From: Chlorella sorokiniana
Lineage: Eukaryota; Chlorophyta; Trebouxiophyceae; Chlorellales; Chlorellaceae
DNA: 64,000 nt
NCBI GenBank assembly: GCA_025917655.1
Contig: CP084617.1
Coordinates: 434,001-498,000 of the forward strand
Direction of reading: 5' to 3'
Notes under the pieces: model-generated
Told to the model about the DNA's origin: nothing
Database searches by the model: none
Seen by the model: the letters and a program-made list of their open reading frames with translations, nothing else
In this document: in pieces, positions 10,695 to 26,492 of the stretch
Numbering within the stretch: position 1 is the first letter of the stretch
Layout of the letters: each line of letters starts with the position of its first letter
Program-made: the position numbers and the translations under genes

Positions 10695-13600
10695 ATGGCC
10701 AAGTTCAGGTTTGCGGGCGAGGGCAAGGTGAGAGGTGATTGTGTGCGGCATCATGCAAGGACCGATCGTCGGTTGCCTCAGTGCCCGCCGTCGTCGGCGG
10801 TGTCCCAGCCGCCGTCTGGCCGACTGAATCACGCGTGCTTCTGTCACCTCGTTAGTAACACACTGCGCTCGATTTTACATTGGTGCAGGTGGAGGCTGGC
10901 AGGTATGGGTGCTGGAGCAACCCCTACGTGTGGGTTGGGGCGGTGGCGCTGCTGACGGTGGCTGCGCTCAGCTTGGCCCTTGCGCCGCACGGCACAAACA
11001 CGCTGCGCCTGCGAGTGGGCCAGCATGCGCTGACGGTCAGCCTGCACAAGGCAGGCTCGGCACCAGGCGGCGAGGCTGCTGCCGATGCAAGCGGCGAGGC
11101 AGCTGCGGAAGGAGGCGCAGCAGGCGGCGGGGGCAGGCCGCCGAGGGGCGCGCTGCCCTGCGCGCGCAGCGGCTACTGCTCCCTGGGCAAGACGCGGGTG
11201 TGGCGGGGGCGACGTGGCCGCCAACGACGCGCTGCGACAGATGCTGGAGGCGGTCAGCTTCAAGAAGGAGGTGCCCCCGGCTGCGCATCCGGCGTTGGCT
11301 GTGGCCCTGCCATTTGATGTGTCCGTGCCCGTTCCAGCAGCATGAGGCTGGCGCCGCACTTTATGTGCGCGCTTCCACCATTCCAACTTTGACGACAACG
11401 CCGAAGCGCCCCGAACCCCCCTTCCTCACCGCCCCGCAGGTCATCTTCACCATGAGCCACCTGCAGGGCTTCATGCTGGAGATGGCCCTCAACGTGCTGC
11501 TCAGCGCGCAGGCGCAGGGCTACGGCCACGTGCTGGTGCTGGCTCCAGACGAGGCCGCGTGCGCCAACATGCCGGCCTCCTTTGCCGATACCATCAGCTG
11601 GTGGGCGACGGGGTGAAGGATGAGGGGGTGGGGGTTGGGGTATGCGTGGGGGGATTGAGTCGATGTGTGAGCGGGTGGGCTGGATGCGCCTGGTGTGACG
11701 GTTGCGGCTGCCCTCCCACCCACCGCCCTCCCCCAACCTTGCACGACCACCACCACCGGTGCCACCCGCCAGCGTCTGGGACTCGCGGCCGGTGGTTGAC
11801 GCAGGACAAATATACAACTGGTGGTACAAGCGTTGGTGAGCTGCCCCCTGCCTTGCCCCCCGCCCGGCCCCCTCGCCTTGCCTGCCCCACACCGCGCCGC
11901 GCTACCTGCTGGTTGCGGTTGCTTCAGCAGACGGGGCGTGTGTGTTCCTCTGCCGCTGTGCGGCGTCAGGTGGAGGCCCCCGGTGCTGTCCGCGCCAAGC
12001 GACCCGTGCCGGCTGCCCCGCAGGGACTTCTTTGCCCGCATCGCCCGCATGGGCTACAATCCACTCAGCTTGGATGCGGGTGAGCGGCGTGTGTGGGTGT
12101 CCCTAGCGTTGGCGTCTCGTTCAAGGGGGCAGGCGGGTGTCCTGTCCGACGGCGGTCACCGGCGGCGGCGGCGGCGGGCCGCCTGCACCCCACGGCGGCT
12201 GGGTGGGGTGCGAGAGCGCAGCTCCTGGAGCACTCCCTGCCAGCCGGCTTGTCCTCCTCCCCCGCAGACACCATGATAGTGACAGAGTTCTACAGCTTTG
12301 TTAAGTCGGAGCCCTTCAGCCGGTACAACGTTCTCTTCCAAGACGACGGGTCTGGCTTCGGCGCAGGTGGGCGGCCAGCGGTGCAAGGCGGCTGGCCGTG
12401 AGCATGTTTTGCATGCGTCCATGGAGTTCCCTGCTTGCACAGTGCTCTCATGTGGCACTTGCTCCTGGTGTGGCCTGTGGAGCCAGATGCCGAGGCTCCC
12501 TCCCGCCATGTCGGCGGCCAGCCGCTTCAGCTCCGCTGCTCACGCTTCCCCATCCTGCCCCTCCTCCCTTCCCGTCTTGAAGGAATCAATTGTGGAATCG
12601 CATACATCCAGGCAAGGGCAACGCTGCTGTCTCGCTGCACAACTGCGTCCCATGTTCCAACTGCCGAGCCCGCTGCCCGGCGCGCGGCAGCAACAGCTCC
12701 CCGTCGCGTGGATGCCCTCCGCAGAACGCCCACCCCTCGGGTCCAACTGTCTGGATGGCGGTGGAGCACGCGTATCGAACCTCCAGGCGAGAGAAACACT
12801 CGCTGGCCAGCAGCGCAAGCTGCTTCCGCTGCCCGCTTGCACCGATGCCGACTGGCAGCAGGGCAAGCTGCTTCTGCTGCTCGCTTGCACCGATGCCGAC
12901 TGGTCAGCAGGGCAAGCTGCTCCCGCTGTCCGCTTGCACCATGCATTGGGTTTCTTGCGCCATCCGTGCCACCGGAGTGCCCCGTGTGCCGCGCAGGCAG
13001 CGTGAGGATCAGGCCCACATGCAGGAGGTGTATCCTGGCTGGAGTGTTGGTGACACCTGGGAGCAGCCGTTTTGGAACCAAGTGGCAAGTGCATCGCTCG
13101 AGGCGCTTTCAGCTCCCCCAGCATGTTTGGGTTGTGGGCGGGGTGCTAGCCGCCAGCCTGCTGCGCTGCATGCGGCTCACGCCGCCCCCTGCTGGCCGCT
13201 GCACAGCGCCCGCTCGCCGTGCCCGCCCCGCCCTGCAGCTCAGCAGCGTGACCGCCGGCAAGCCGTACCACACCGTCCACGAGAAGACTCCCAAAGAATG
13301 GGAGGCGGAGATCGGCAAGGGCTACATGCACAACAGCCAGGAGGCACTGCCCATCGCGTGGCCGCCAGAGTGGCGCAACGTGAGCCCTGCCCCTGCGCCT
13401 GCGGATCAGCCTGTGCTCAGCGGGCGCAGCCGCCCCCTGGGAGCTGCTCTGCCGTGGGACCTCTGCCGCCGGCTGCATGGCCTCATAGCGGCAGAGTGGT
13501 GGCCGCCTCCAGCGCATCGTGCATCGGCGTGCCCCTGCCCCCGCCCCGCCCCCTCCCCACCCACCCACCCACCGTCCCCGCCACACACCCCAACATTTCC

Positions 13601-16113
13601 CCTTAACCACCACCACCACCACACATCCTCACACACCACACCACCCCCAACGATAAAAACAAAGCCACAAACGTCTGACCCCTCGACGCCCATCCCCGCC
13701 CGTCGCAGCTCACCGGGCTTGCGCCGGGCCAGACGGGCAACCTGCACGCCATCCACAACCTGACGCTGCCCGTGGTGGACCCCGGCTGGTGGGAGCCGCG
13801 CCGCAAGTACTTCTATGGGCCCGCGGGGGCAACGTGTCGGCCCAGTTCATGGAGGTGCGAGGGGGAGGGAGGGTGGGTGGGTGGGATTGGGGTTGGGGGT
13901 TGTGTGCTTTGTTAGGTAAGGACAGGAGGTGCAGCTTGTGTGTGTGTGTTGAGAAGGGAGGTGGAGGGAGGGGTGCGCTGCAGCGCTGCCCAGAGCACAG
14001 CCTGCGCCCCCTCGTCACCATCCACCCACACCAGCTGCCGGCCGCCCCGCCTCCACCCCTGCCGCCGCAGCTCATCCGCACGTCGACCCCGAGCCATTTT
14101 ACGAGCTGGGCGGGCCGTGGGAGGCGATGGAGCTGCCCGCGGAGAGCTTTGCCTACCTGCCCTGCTGGTTCTCATGCGGGTGGGCTCTCGCTGCTCCTGG
14201 CCGAGCTGCTGCGTGGGAGCGCATGCCGCCGCTGGGCACCGCCGCCCTGCCAGCAGCTTGCCATGCTCCGTCGACTCCCTGCCGCCGCCGCCCTGCTGTG
14301 CAGCTACGCGTTTGGCGGGGTGAACGGCCTGTGGGACATCAAACCGCCAGCAGCCGTGAGCGCGCCTGGGGGGCGGGGGAGGCGGGGGGCCAGGTGGAAG
14401 GGCTATGTTTGCTGGGGCCGGCCTGCAGGTCCCCTCAGGGCAATGCCTGCCTTCCAAGGCGCCTCATCTGCTGCCGAGCCGCCGCCGTGCCCCCTTCACC
14501 CCAACGCTCTCTTATCAACCACCCAAGCAGGTCATTGTGCATGATGTTTATCTGCCGGGCAAGACGGGAGACTGGAAGATGTGAGGCGGCCGTTGCGCCG
14601 CTGCACCGCCACCTTTCGCCTGCCTGCACGCAGCACCTGCTCGAGGCTGCCTGCCTGTGGTGCTTGTGGGAACGTGACGTTCAGGCGCCTTGCGCCCGTG
14701 TCGCCACGCGCCCCTTCCTCACCCCCTGCTTTCAGCTCCCCTTGTCTCCCCAATCCGTCCCCCCAAAAAAAAAAGAAACTCCCTGCCCCCTTCCTCGCCC
14801 TTGTTCGCACGCCCATATTCGCCCTCATGCTTGTTGCCGGCCATTGCAGGTACACGTTCAAGGGCTCCGGCCTCTTCCACTGGGAGGCATCTGAGGCGGT
14901 GCAGGCGCACAACGTGCTGGGCCTGCCCGACCCCCGCCTGCTCATGCTGGCCCCCGGTGTCCAGCTGTTCACCGAGTCGGAGGACGCCTTCTTCCTGCGC
15001 GTGCGGCAGGCAAGGCGCTCTCTCTTCCCGGGGCCAATGCTGACACGCTCACATTACCACCACACCGCCACAGACGAATCGCTACACCCCACAGCGCCGC
15101 CTATCCCCAATCCCCCCCCCTCCCCCCGTCCCCGGGCTGCAGCTGGCTCAGCTGGCCGGGATGCTGAATCGAACGCTGGTCATACCCAACCCGCCCTGCG
15201 ACAGCATGTGGTGAGTGGCGGCTGCGCCTCGGGAAGATCTTTCGTAAACGTGTGTCTTCTGTGTCATCTTGCAGCGCGACAGCAACAGTGAGCCACAGGC
15301 TCTTGGCTGGGCCGAGATGGCATGGGAATGCCGGCATGCAGTCCTTTGCCTGCGCAGCTTCCACAATCCCGCTGGCGCGCATGCGCTGGCCCCATGCAGG
15401 GTGGGCATCTTCCGCAACTGGGACCACCCCTTCCTTCCCATCTGGAAGTACTTTTACGACGGCTTCCAGGCAAGCCCAAGAGCACCGCGGCGCTGCCCCA
15501 GGCTGCCGCTGCCGCCCGCGGCGGTGCTTGCACACGCCACCGGCTGTCTCCTTCCACTGCTCCAACTTTGTGTCTCTGTCTTCTTTTTCTTCCAAGGCTC
15601 AAACGATCTCACGCAGGGCTGAGCCCCCGTTTTGCTTCTGCAGGTGCTGCAGTTTTACGACACCCTGCGGGGCCCGCCCCACAACCTCACCTACTGCCAC
15701 ACGATGCGCGCCTTTGAGCCGGCGTGCCGCGCGGTGGCGCCAACCCATGCGGACGCCGTGGCTTTCCTGGAGAGGATGAAGGACCGCGAGCAGGCTGCGC
15801 CCAGCCAGAAAAACACGCTGTGGCACGCGGAGTGGCAGGCAGCGGGGGCGCGGCGTGGCAGCCGCCGGGGCCGCCACAGGCCATCCTGTCGCCGCTGCCC
15901 GAAGCTGCGGTGGCCAGCGCCGCGGCTGTGGTGGAGGCGGCGGCGGCGTTTGCAGACTGGCCCGTGCTGTTTCTGGGGGCGGTGCCGCGGCTGGAAAGCG
16001 ATGCGGACCTGGGTCCCTTCAGCGAGGCGCAGAAGGGCTGCTACCTGTTTGCGGACCAGCCGCCGCACTTTGACCCCCTCGGCTCCTCCGGGAGCCGCGC
16101 CAGATGTGGCTGA
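10695..16113 (+). CDS. XEG113-like GT77 glycosyltransferase, type II membrane protein
   Basis: Golgi-type glycosyltransferase of family GT77 (nucleotide-diphosphosugar transferase fold). Plant XEG113 and RRA enzymes of this family add arabinose to hydroxyproline-rich wall proteins. Exon 1 (10695-10727) starts MAKFRFAGEGK and splices in frame to 10889, giving one membrane anchor (WVGAVALLTVAALSLAL) after a short cytosolic end. The catalytic part has VIFTMSHLQGFMLEMALN, GYNPLSLDADTM (DxD-like site), NVLFQDDGSG and GINCGIAYIQ. The C-terminal half matches the XEG113 layout: LFHWEA, then LAGMLNRTLVIPNPPC, VGIFRNWDHPFLPIW and LQFYDTL, ending at 16113. One extra G seems present at 11205-11209. The exact sugar and acceptor cannot be read from sequence; arabinosyl transfer is inference from the family. 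Confidence 0.83.
12805..12942. repeat. 48-49 bp tandem repeat, nearly three copies, GT77 intron
   Basis: Copies begin at 12808, 12856 and 12905, each opening CAGCAGSGCAAGCTGC and ending with CGCTTGCACC. They differ at a few positions. They lie in an intron between the exon with GINCGIAYIQ and the one with MQEVYPGWSVGD. Confidence 0.8.
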
Positions 16114-16301
16114 ACGGCACGCTGAGGAGATAGATCCTTTCCTGTCGCAGTGCCGTACCGTAATGAATGTATCGTAATAAATGCAGAACCGCACCGCTCG
16201 TTGCCAGAGGTGGTGCGTCAGGAGCGAAGACCAGCGGTCATAGCGGCATGCCTGCGGGTGCTGCAGCCTGGGCCGAATAGTTTCACCTGTTGCACCACCA
16301 A

Positions 16302-20371
<4,070 letters not shown>

Positions 20372-20813
20372 CTCGGTTGGTGCGAGTCAGCAATGTAGGA
20401 GCTCGGGACGACGGTCTATGGGTGGGCGCCCAAAAGGGCGACTCCGACAGGTAGGGTCCTGCTCGAATGTGAGCAGCGGCAGTGGGCCAACACCTAAGTA
20501 AGGAGATGAGAATAATCTCGGATTGTTCCCTGTCTGAGCGGTCATGCCCAGCTGGGGCGCGCCAACACAACGCACTTAAAGCAATGCGGTGCAACCTTGC
20601 GGGTGGTACTATGCACATGCATTGTACAAAGAGCATAGCGTAGGTACAGGAGGATAGGAGAGCCGAACAGGCGCTGCTGAAGGAGTCCCTCGTGCCGCCA
20701 GCGCCTAAAAAAAAGCCCGCCACCCCTTCCGTCTGCCGTCGTCCCACTCTGAGCAGTACTGCCGCGTTTCCAGGCCCCTGGCGAAGGCTTTTTGGTTTCT
20801 GACCGACGTGAGG

Positions 20814-20818
20814 TTACA
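20814..20818 (-). terminator. TGTAA poly(A) signal for the CCX gene
   Basis: Minus-strand TGTAA about 135 nt past the exchanger stop codon. Confidence 0.5.
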
Positions 20819-20951
20819 AAACTGCCAGCAGTCCCTGCAGCACAACTGCAGAGCAAGTGGCGGCAGGCGTTGCGACACGTCGGGATGCCCCGGTGCCTCG
20901 GTGCACCGGAGGCAGCGGCCTCGTGCCCTCCCTTCCTCCTTTCCTCTCCTG

Positions 20952-23900
20952 TTATCCAAACTCCTCGGCCAGCAGGAACAAGACCTGGGAGGCTCCGTAG
21001 ATGAGGAGGATGCCCACCGCTGCGTTGCGCGCCAGGCGCCACCGAAACGCCAGCGGCACCGCCAGCAGCAGAAACGCCAGCACCGCCACCGTGCCCGCCA
21101 CCAGCACGCAGATGCCGGGCGTCACGGCAAACGGCTGGGGCTTGTGCCGCAGGGAGGCTGCCAGCGTGGCGGCCGCCCACGCAAACACGTTGAAGCAGGG
21201 GCCTGCGGGCGGGGACCAGGAAGCTGATGAAGCAACCTCGGCTCACCGCGAGCCGTGCCAGCACAGCTGCCAGGCAGCCGCAGGCACACAGAGCGCAGCT
21301 GAAGCGCAGCAGGCAGCCGCAGGCACAGAGGCTGCAGCCGCGCCCCGCCCAGCCCCGCGCACCCCCAAACACCGCTGACACGGCGGTGGTGGCGTGCCCC
21401 TGGCGGGCCAGCGTCATGGTGGCCACCAGCTCCGGCACCGCCTCGCCCCAGGCCAGCACCGTGGCGCCCAGCAGGTCCTGGCTGAAGTCGCAGATGCGGC
21501 CGATGGACTGCGGCGAGCAGGGGGGGGGGGGGCGGGGGCGGCAGGGAAGCGTTGGGAAGGACGGGGCATGAGCAGAAGGGGGAGGAGGTTTGGGAGGGCA
21601 GCGTTGGCAAGGACGCGGGGCATGCGTTGGCAGGGTGACGGGCGGCAGCGACGAGCGGCAGCGGGCGACGGGTCGGCAGGCAGCTCGCGGGCAGCCTCGG
21701 ACCACAGCTGTCCGCGGCTGCCGCTGACGTGCGCAGCCCACAAGACAAGCAGGCAGTCAAACAGCCGCGTGAGAGGCCCCACCCTCGTCACCTGGAAGAG
21801 CGAAACGAGCTCGTCCGCCGCTATGCTGAGCCACAGCATGCACTGCAGCGAGGCCAGCAGCGCCAGCACCGCGTTGCGCCGCGGCCGCCGCGCGCCCAGC
21901 AGCTGCCGCACTCGGCTGGGGGACAATCCGGCGAGCGCGGTCGCCGATCGTCGCCACGCCCGGACCTGCCGTCGCGGGGCGTCGGCGCGCGGGGGCTGCC
22001 GCTGGGTGCCGCAGGGGCGGGTGGCACGGGCGCCGCCACAGCCAGCACGGCCACCGCCCCACCGCCTGCCCCGGGCTGCTGCTGCTGCTGGGCTGCGCCG
22101 GCGGCGGCGGCGCCGCTGGCGCTGGCTGGCGCCACGCCGAGGAGCATGAGGAGCAGCAGCACCGCCGCCGCCGCCAGCCACGCCAGCGAGAACGGCAGCG
22201 CGTCGAGGCGGGGGGGGTGCAGGCCGGTGGTGAGCAGCATGAACAGGGGGGCCCCCAGGGAGAGCACCAGCGCGTAGCAAGACGTGTAGTGGCCTGCACG
22301 GCAGGGGGCCAGCGGCGGCAGCGCCTCCTCGGCTTCTCCCGCCTGGTCCCCGGCAGTACGAGGCGAGCCGCCACGAGGCGAGGCTGCCGGCTCGCTCGGC
22401 AGCGGGGCAGCGCCGCTGCCTGCTGAGCCTCCCTGCCCCCCCCGCCAGACACTCTTTCAGGTGGAAGGGCTGCCGCCGCCGCCTCACCTGTGTGCAGGGC
22501 AGGCATGGTTGCGTGCAGGAGCAGCACAGCGGGGGACATGAGCATGGCCAGCCACATGCCCGGCCCGCTCTTGCCCTTGGTGTGCAGCATCTCCTGCAGC
22601 CCCAGCGCCGCGCTGGCCAGCACCCGCCCCAGACGGCCGTCGCCGCTGCCGCCCCGCCGCCGCCGGGCGAGCGCGCGCGCGGCGCGGCGCCTGCCCTCCG
22701 TTTGCAGCCAACGCGTCGGAGGGGGAGGCCAGCCACCAGCACGGCGAGCTCGCCGTCGTCCTCCACACCGGCCGGCGGCAGCGGCAGGCTGCCGCCGTTG
22801 CGCTGCACGGCGGCTTTGCCGGGGACGCCGCCGCCAGCGCGGCGCTGCTTCCGTCGGCCGACTTGCGTGCCAGGGAGCTGGCTGGGGCGGGCGACAGCCC
22901 CTGGCCCAGCCTGCTGCGCGGAGAGATTTCGACGCTCGCGAGATGGAACCCAGCAGCGTCCCCCCCGGCTCCCCGCCGCCCTGCCAGCCCCCTTCAACAC
23001 GCTGCAGCTCCAGCTGCACCTGCTGCTGCTGCTGCTGCTGCTGCGAGGGCGCCACAGCCGCGTAGCCGTGCCCCGGGCGCCGCCACGGTGGGCGCTCCCG
23101 CCTCCGCGGCTGGTCAGCACGCAGACCGCCAGGTAGACGCAGTAGCCCGCGATGAGCAGGGAGGTTTCCCAGGCGGCAAACACGCCGCGCAGCATGACAC
23201 CCAGCAGGGCCAGCGTGCTCAGCAGGTAGGCCAGCGAGTCCCGCACAAACGCGCGGCGGTCCTGCACGCACGGCCGCAGCAGCGCCAGGCGGCCCGTGAG
23301 CACCCCCGCTGCACACCGCCCCCGCCAGCACAGCACAGTTCCATGGCAGCAAGAAAACACTGCAGGCACGGCGCCTGGCCAGAGCTGCACCTCGCCGAAC
23401 GCAGCCCCCGAACCCCCCGCTGCAAGTACCCACCGTCAGCTCCGTGGCGCCGCCGCAGCCGTTGTCGCTGCCTCCCGGCGGGGGGCGGTTCACCAGGACC
23501 ACCACCGAGAAAATGACGGCGATGATGAAGAGGCCGCCGCCCAGCGTGGCGCTGCGAGGGGGCAAGGTGTAGGGCGGGCAAGGTGGGGGCGGGGACGCGG
23601 GTGCTCCACGGCAGCAGCACAGCACACCCAACAGCTGCTCCCCTCTCCCTGGCCCCTGCTGTCCCCGCTGCTGCCGCTGCATGCCTGCAGGGCAGCGCAT
23701 CCCTTGCAGACCTGGCCGCGCTTCGGGGACGGACCAGTATGTACACTTCGCACTGAGCACCATCACCCACCACGCCAATTCGTCAGCATGCGACATTAAC
23801 CCACTCGTGACCAACACCACTCCACAAGCCCCCGGTCCTCCCCACAACCGTCTGCCAGCCCTCCTCCCTTCCCCCCCCCTCCCCCTCCCGCAACCACACC

Positions 23901-24948
23901 CACACCCACACCCCTTCCCACACCCACACCCACACCACCGCCCCCTCCCACACCCACCCCACCTGATGGCCAGCTCCTGATCCACCGTGCCCCCGCCGCC
24001 ACCGCCGCAATCTGGGTGAAGAGGTCGGGGGCACCCGAAGCGAAGGCAAAGAGCGTGACGCCCGCCACGTCGGGGTCATGCGCAGCAGGCAGGCCAAGTA
24101 CTGCGGGAGGGGCGGCAGGGGGCGGCAGCGGGCAGCAGTCAGGGGGCAGCATGGTGAGAGCCGGCAAGCGAGGACAGAGCAGGAGGAGCAAGCGCGGCAC
24201 GAGGCGGCGCCTCCTTGCCCGCGCTGCGGTGCCGTGAGCGCGTGCACAGGGCCGCCCGAGCCGGAGGCGGCAGGCTGCACAGTGCAGGGCCCGGCCGTGT
24301 TGCTGCCCCGCCCGCCGCGCCGCCGCCCCACCTCCAGGGCAGGCACCAAGAAGTCTTCCGCCGCCTTGCTCATCACCCAGAACAGCATGCCCATCCACGC
24401 GAGGAAGAAGAGGGCGGCAAAGACGCGGCCGTCGCCGGAGCGGCAGTAGAAGAGGGCGAGGTAGTTGATGTGGTGCACGTCGGCGGCGCACTGCTTGTTG
24501 TACTGCACAAACGTGCAGCTGCATGCAGCCGAGGGGGAGGAGGCGGTGTCGGCAGGGCCTCGGGGTAGCCTGTCACTGGGCGTGCGGCTGGCGGGCCCAG
24601 CAGCAGGGGCAGGCGGGCCTGGCGTGCGGCGCGAGGCGGCGAGCAGCAGGCAGCCGCACGTGTCGGTGACGTTTGCATAGTATGGGTCACACTCGTGGTC
24701 TCGCAGCGCCACACAGCGTGCATCGTCTGGGCCGCATGCCTTGCGTAGCCTGGCGCGCTTGGGCTTGGCCGGGGCGACGCAACAGAACTCTGCTGTACAG
24801 CTCCAACGAGCCCAGCTGCCGCCTCTCGGCGAGGCGCGCCGGTGGGCGGGGCTGAAAGCTGCTCGTGGGGCCTGTCGCTGCCACCGCTGCATGTCGAGGC
24901 TGCCACCAGGAGGATCAGGCTCGACAGCACCGTTCTGCCAGCCGCCAT
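20952..24948 (-). CDS. NCLX/CCX-type cation (Ca2+) exchanger
   Basis: Multi-pass exchanger of the CaCA superfamily, closest in layout to NCLX/SLC8B1 and plant CCX proteins. The ATG at 24948 starts a signal-like segment (MAAGRTVLSSLILLVAAS). A Cys-rich lumenal loop follows (ECDPYYANVTDTCGC, SCTFVQYNKQC), then INYLALFYC, the NCLX/CCX signature before TM1. Alpha-repeat 1 reads GVTLFAFASGAPDLF, alpha-repeat 2 reads ATVLAWGEAVPELVATMT. Further helices are FIIAVIFSVVVLVN, LAYLLSTLALLGVMLRGV, LVLSLGAPLFMLLTTG and the last pair GICVLVAGTVAVLAFLLL and AAVGILLIYGASQVLFLL. A long loop with a glutamine run sits mid-protein. The usual Asn/Asp ion residues in both repeats are replaced (see findings). Which ion and which membrane are not shown by sequence. 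Confidence 0.83.
21272..21330. repeat. direct repeat in a CCX intron
   Basis: AGGCAGCCGCAGGCACA occurs twice, about 39 bp apart, between the last two CCX exons. Confidence 0.6.
23021..23044. repeat. CTG/CAG trinucleotide run in the CCX gene
   Basis: Eight TGC units on the + strand. On the coding strand one frame gives a run of about eight Gln in the loop between the helix groups; whether it is spliced out is not certain. Confidence 0.7.
23891..23960. repeat. CCCACA-rich simple repeat, CCX intron
   Basis: Imperfect array of CCCACA/CCACAC units in the intron that follows the alpha-1 exon. Similar C/A-rich tracts recur in introns across the window. Confidence 0.7.
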
Positions 24949-26492
24949 CCAGTTCCCAAGTCTGGCAAGTTGGGCAACTGTTCCTGAGCTCAGCTGCCCG
25001 GCTGGTGTCTTGGGCGACCCATATTGCGATTCGAAAAGCTGCACGAGCCAAAGATGCTACGGGCGAGTGACGGCGGATGAGACGCCGATTTATTCAACTG
25101 TCCACAAGGTTTAACATACATAAAGGAGAGTCGGAACGCTGGCTGTGGACAGGGTAAACAAGAACATGGGCGTGCGACATGGGAGGTGCCCATGCCCATA
25201 CGGCGCGGGCGCGCCGTCCACCCGCGCAGAGGGGGCGCACCGGACAGATGTTGGTGCCTGGGCAGCCTTGCCCTTCCACTTTGCAGCCTCGCCCTGATTA
25301 GCAAAGCAGGCTTTGCATGCTCAGTGCCAGCAAGGTCGACCAGAAGCTCTGCCGCTCTGTATGTCCCGCAGCGCTGCCCGCTCTGCTCAAGAGCAGCTAG
25401 TGGCTTGGCATTTGCCTGCAACAGCAGCCACTGCTGCAGGGCAGGTGAGTGCAAGGGTTAAACTTACACAGTCCTGATTCACCTTGGACAAAACAACAAA
25501 AAAACCAGCCCATTGCAACAACGGGTGAAGTAATGGCAGGCGCTTAGCAAGCAAGCGTAGTGTAGTCCACAGAACAAACCAAACTTAATTCGAACCAAAC
25601 CAATGCAGTTGGGGCGCAGGTGGGAGGAAAACTTTCGCCCAGAGTGGCAGGTGTGAACCCTGCTAGGGAAAAGTGGGGGGGAAGGGACGGAAGGGCCTGG
25701 GCGCTGCAAGCCAGCAGGGGCAGGCGGTGCGATATTGTGGGCGCGCCAAGGGCACGCATGAGCATGCTATCGCGGCAACGAAATGCAGATGGTTGGTTGC
25801 GGCGATAAGATAGGGTACGAGAAACCTCGCGGCGACTGCTACTGCCCGAGTGTGTCGGCACAGCAGGCTCATACCGGTTTCGACAAAAATGGTCCAATGG
25901 CGGCACCCGGCTTTGCCATCAATCGGGTGCCGCTGGCTCTTGGGGCTGCGCCAAGGAGAAACACAGCGAAAGGATACGAGGCATGCAACACAGCGAAAGG
26001 ATGCGAGGAATGCGTAGGCTCAAGCAAAGGCAAAGGCTGCAACAGCCGATGCGTTCGAAAAAATGTCGTCTAGGAATGGAGGAGGGCATTCGTTTGCTGC
26101 GGCCTGGCGGCGCAAAGAAGGCAGAACATTAAAAAAGACGCAGCAGGGGGAGGCGTGGTGGGGCCAGTCCTCAAGCAAGCAGGCAGGGACCGGCGCGTGT
26201 GGAATTGATCGGAGGCGCAGGACGCACCCACCAAGTACAGTGACAACAAATGCAAGGATCGTGGATGGATGGGGCGAGAGCAGGGCTGGGCGGGTGGATG
26301 GGCCATCTTGAGCTTGGGGGAGACTTGATTTGAATGAAATGCGGGCACTCGACGCCGGGAGGGGCGGGGGCAGGGGGAGGGACCCCCTGGATCCACCGAG
26401 CGTGCAAAAGGCGGGTGGGGGCCCGCTGGCGGCAAGCCAGGCCGAACGACGGGTGCCAGCCAGCGTGCGCTTGGCGCTGCGAGGGCCGCGGG
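24949..26492. other. intergenic / 3' UTR stretch between CCX and the CCCH gene
   Basis: About 1.5 kb of lower G+C. It should contain the CCX promoter and the 3' UTR of the CCCH gene. A short imperfect direct repeat (AACACAGCGAAAGGAT) occurs near 25971 and 25989. The 97-codon frame at 25783-26073 across it has no recognisable features. Confidence 0.5.
25464..25468 (-). terminator. TGTAA, possible poly(A) signal of the CCCH gene
   Basis: Minus-strand TGTAA about 1.0 kb past the CCCH stop. If used, that gene has a long 3' UTR, which would fit a post-transcriptionally regulated transcript. Confidence 0.3.

Noticed and set aside
16176-16181. AATAAA after the GT77 stop as a poly(A) signal
   Set aside because: Green algae mainly use TGTAA, and the hexamer sits in a locally A/T-rich stretch. 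Not enough to call.
25783-26073. 97-codon plus-strand frame with Cys-rich repeats
   Set aside because: It lies in likely 3' UTR of the CCCH gene, owes its Cys pattern to a short duplicated stretch, and has no homology I recognise.
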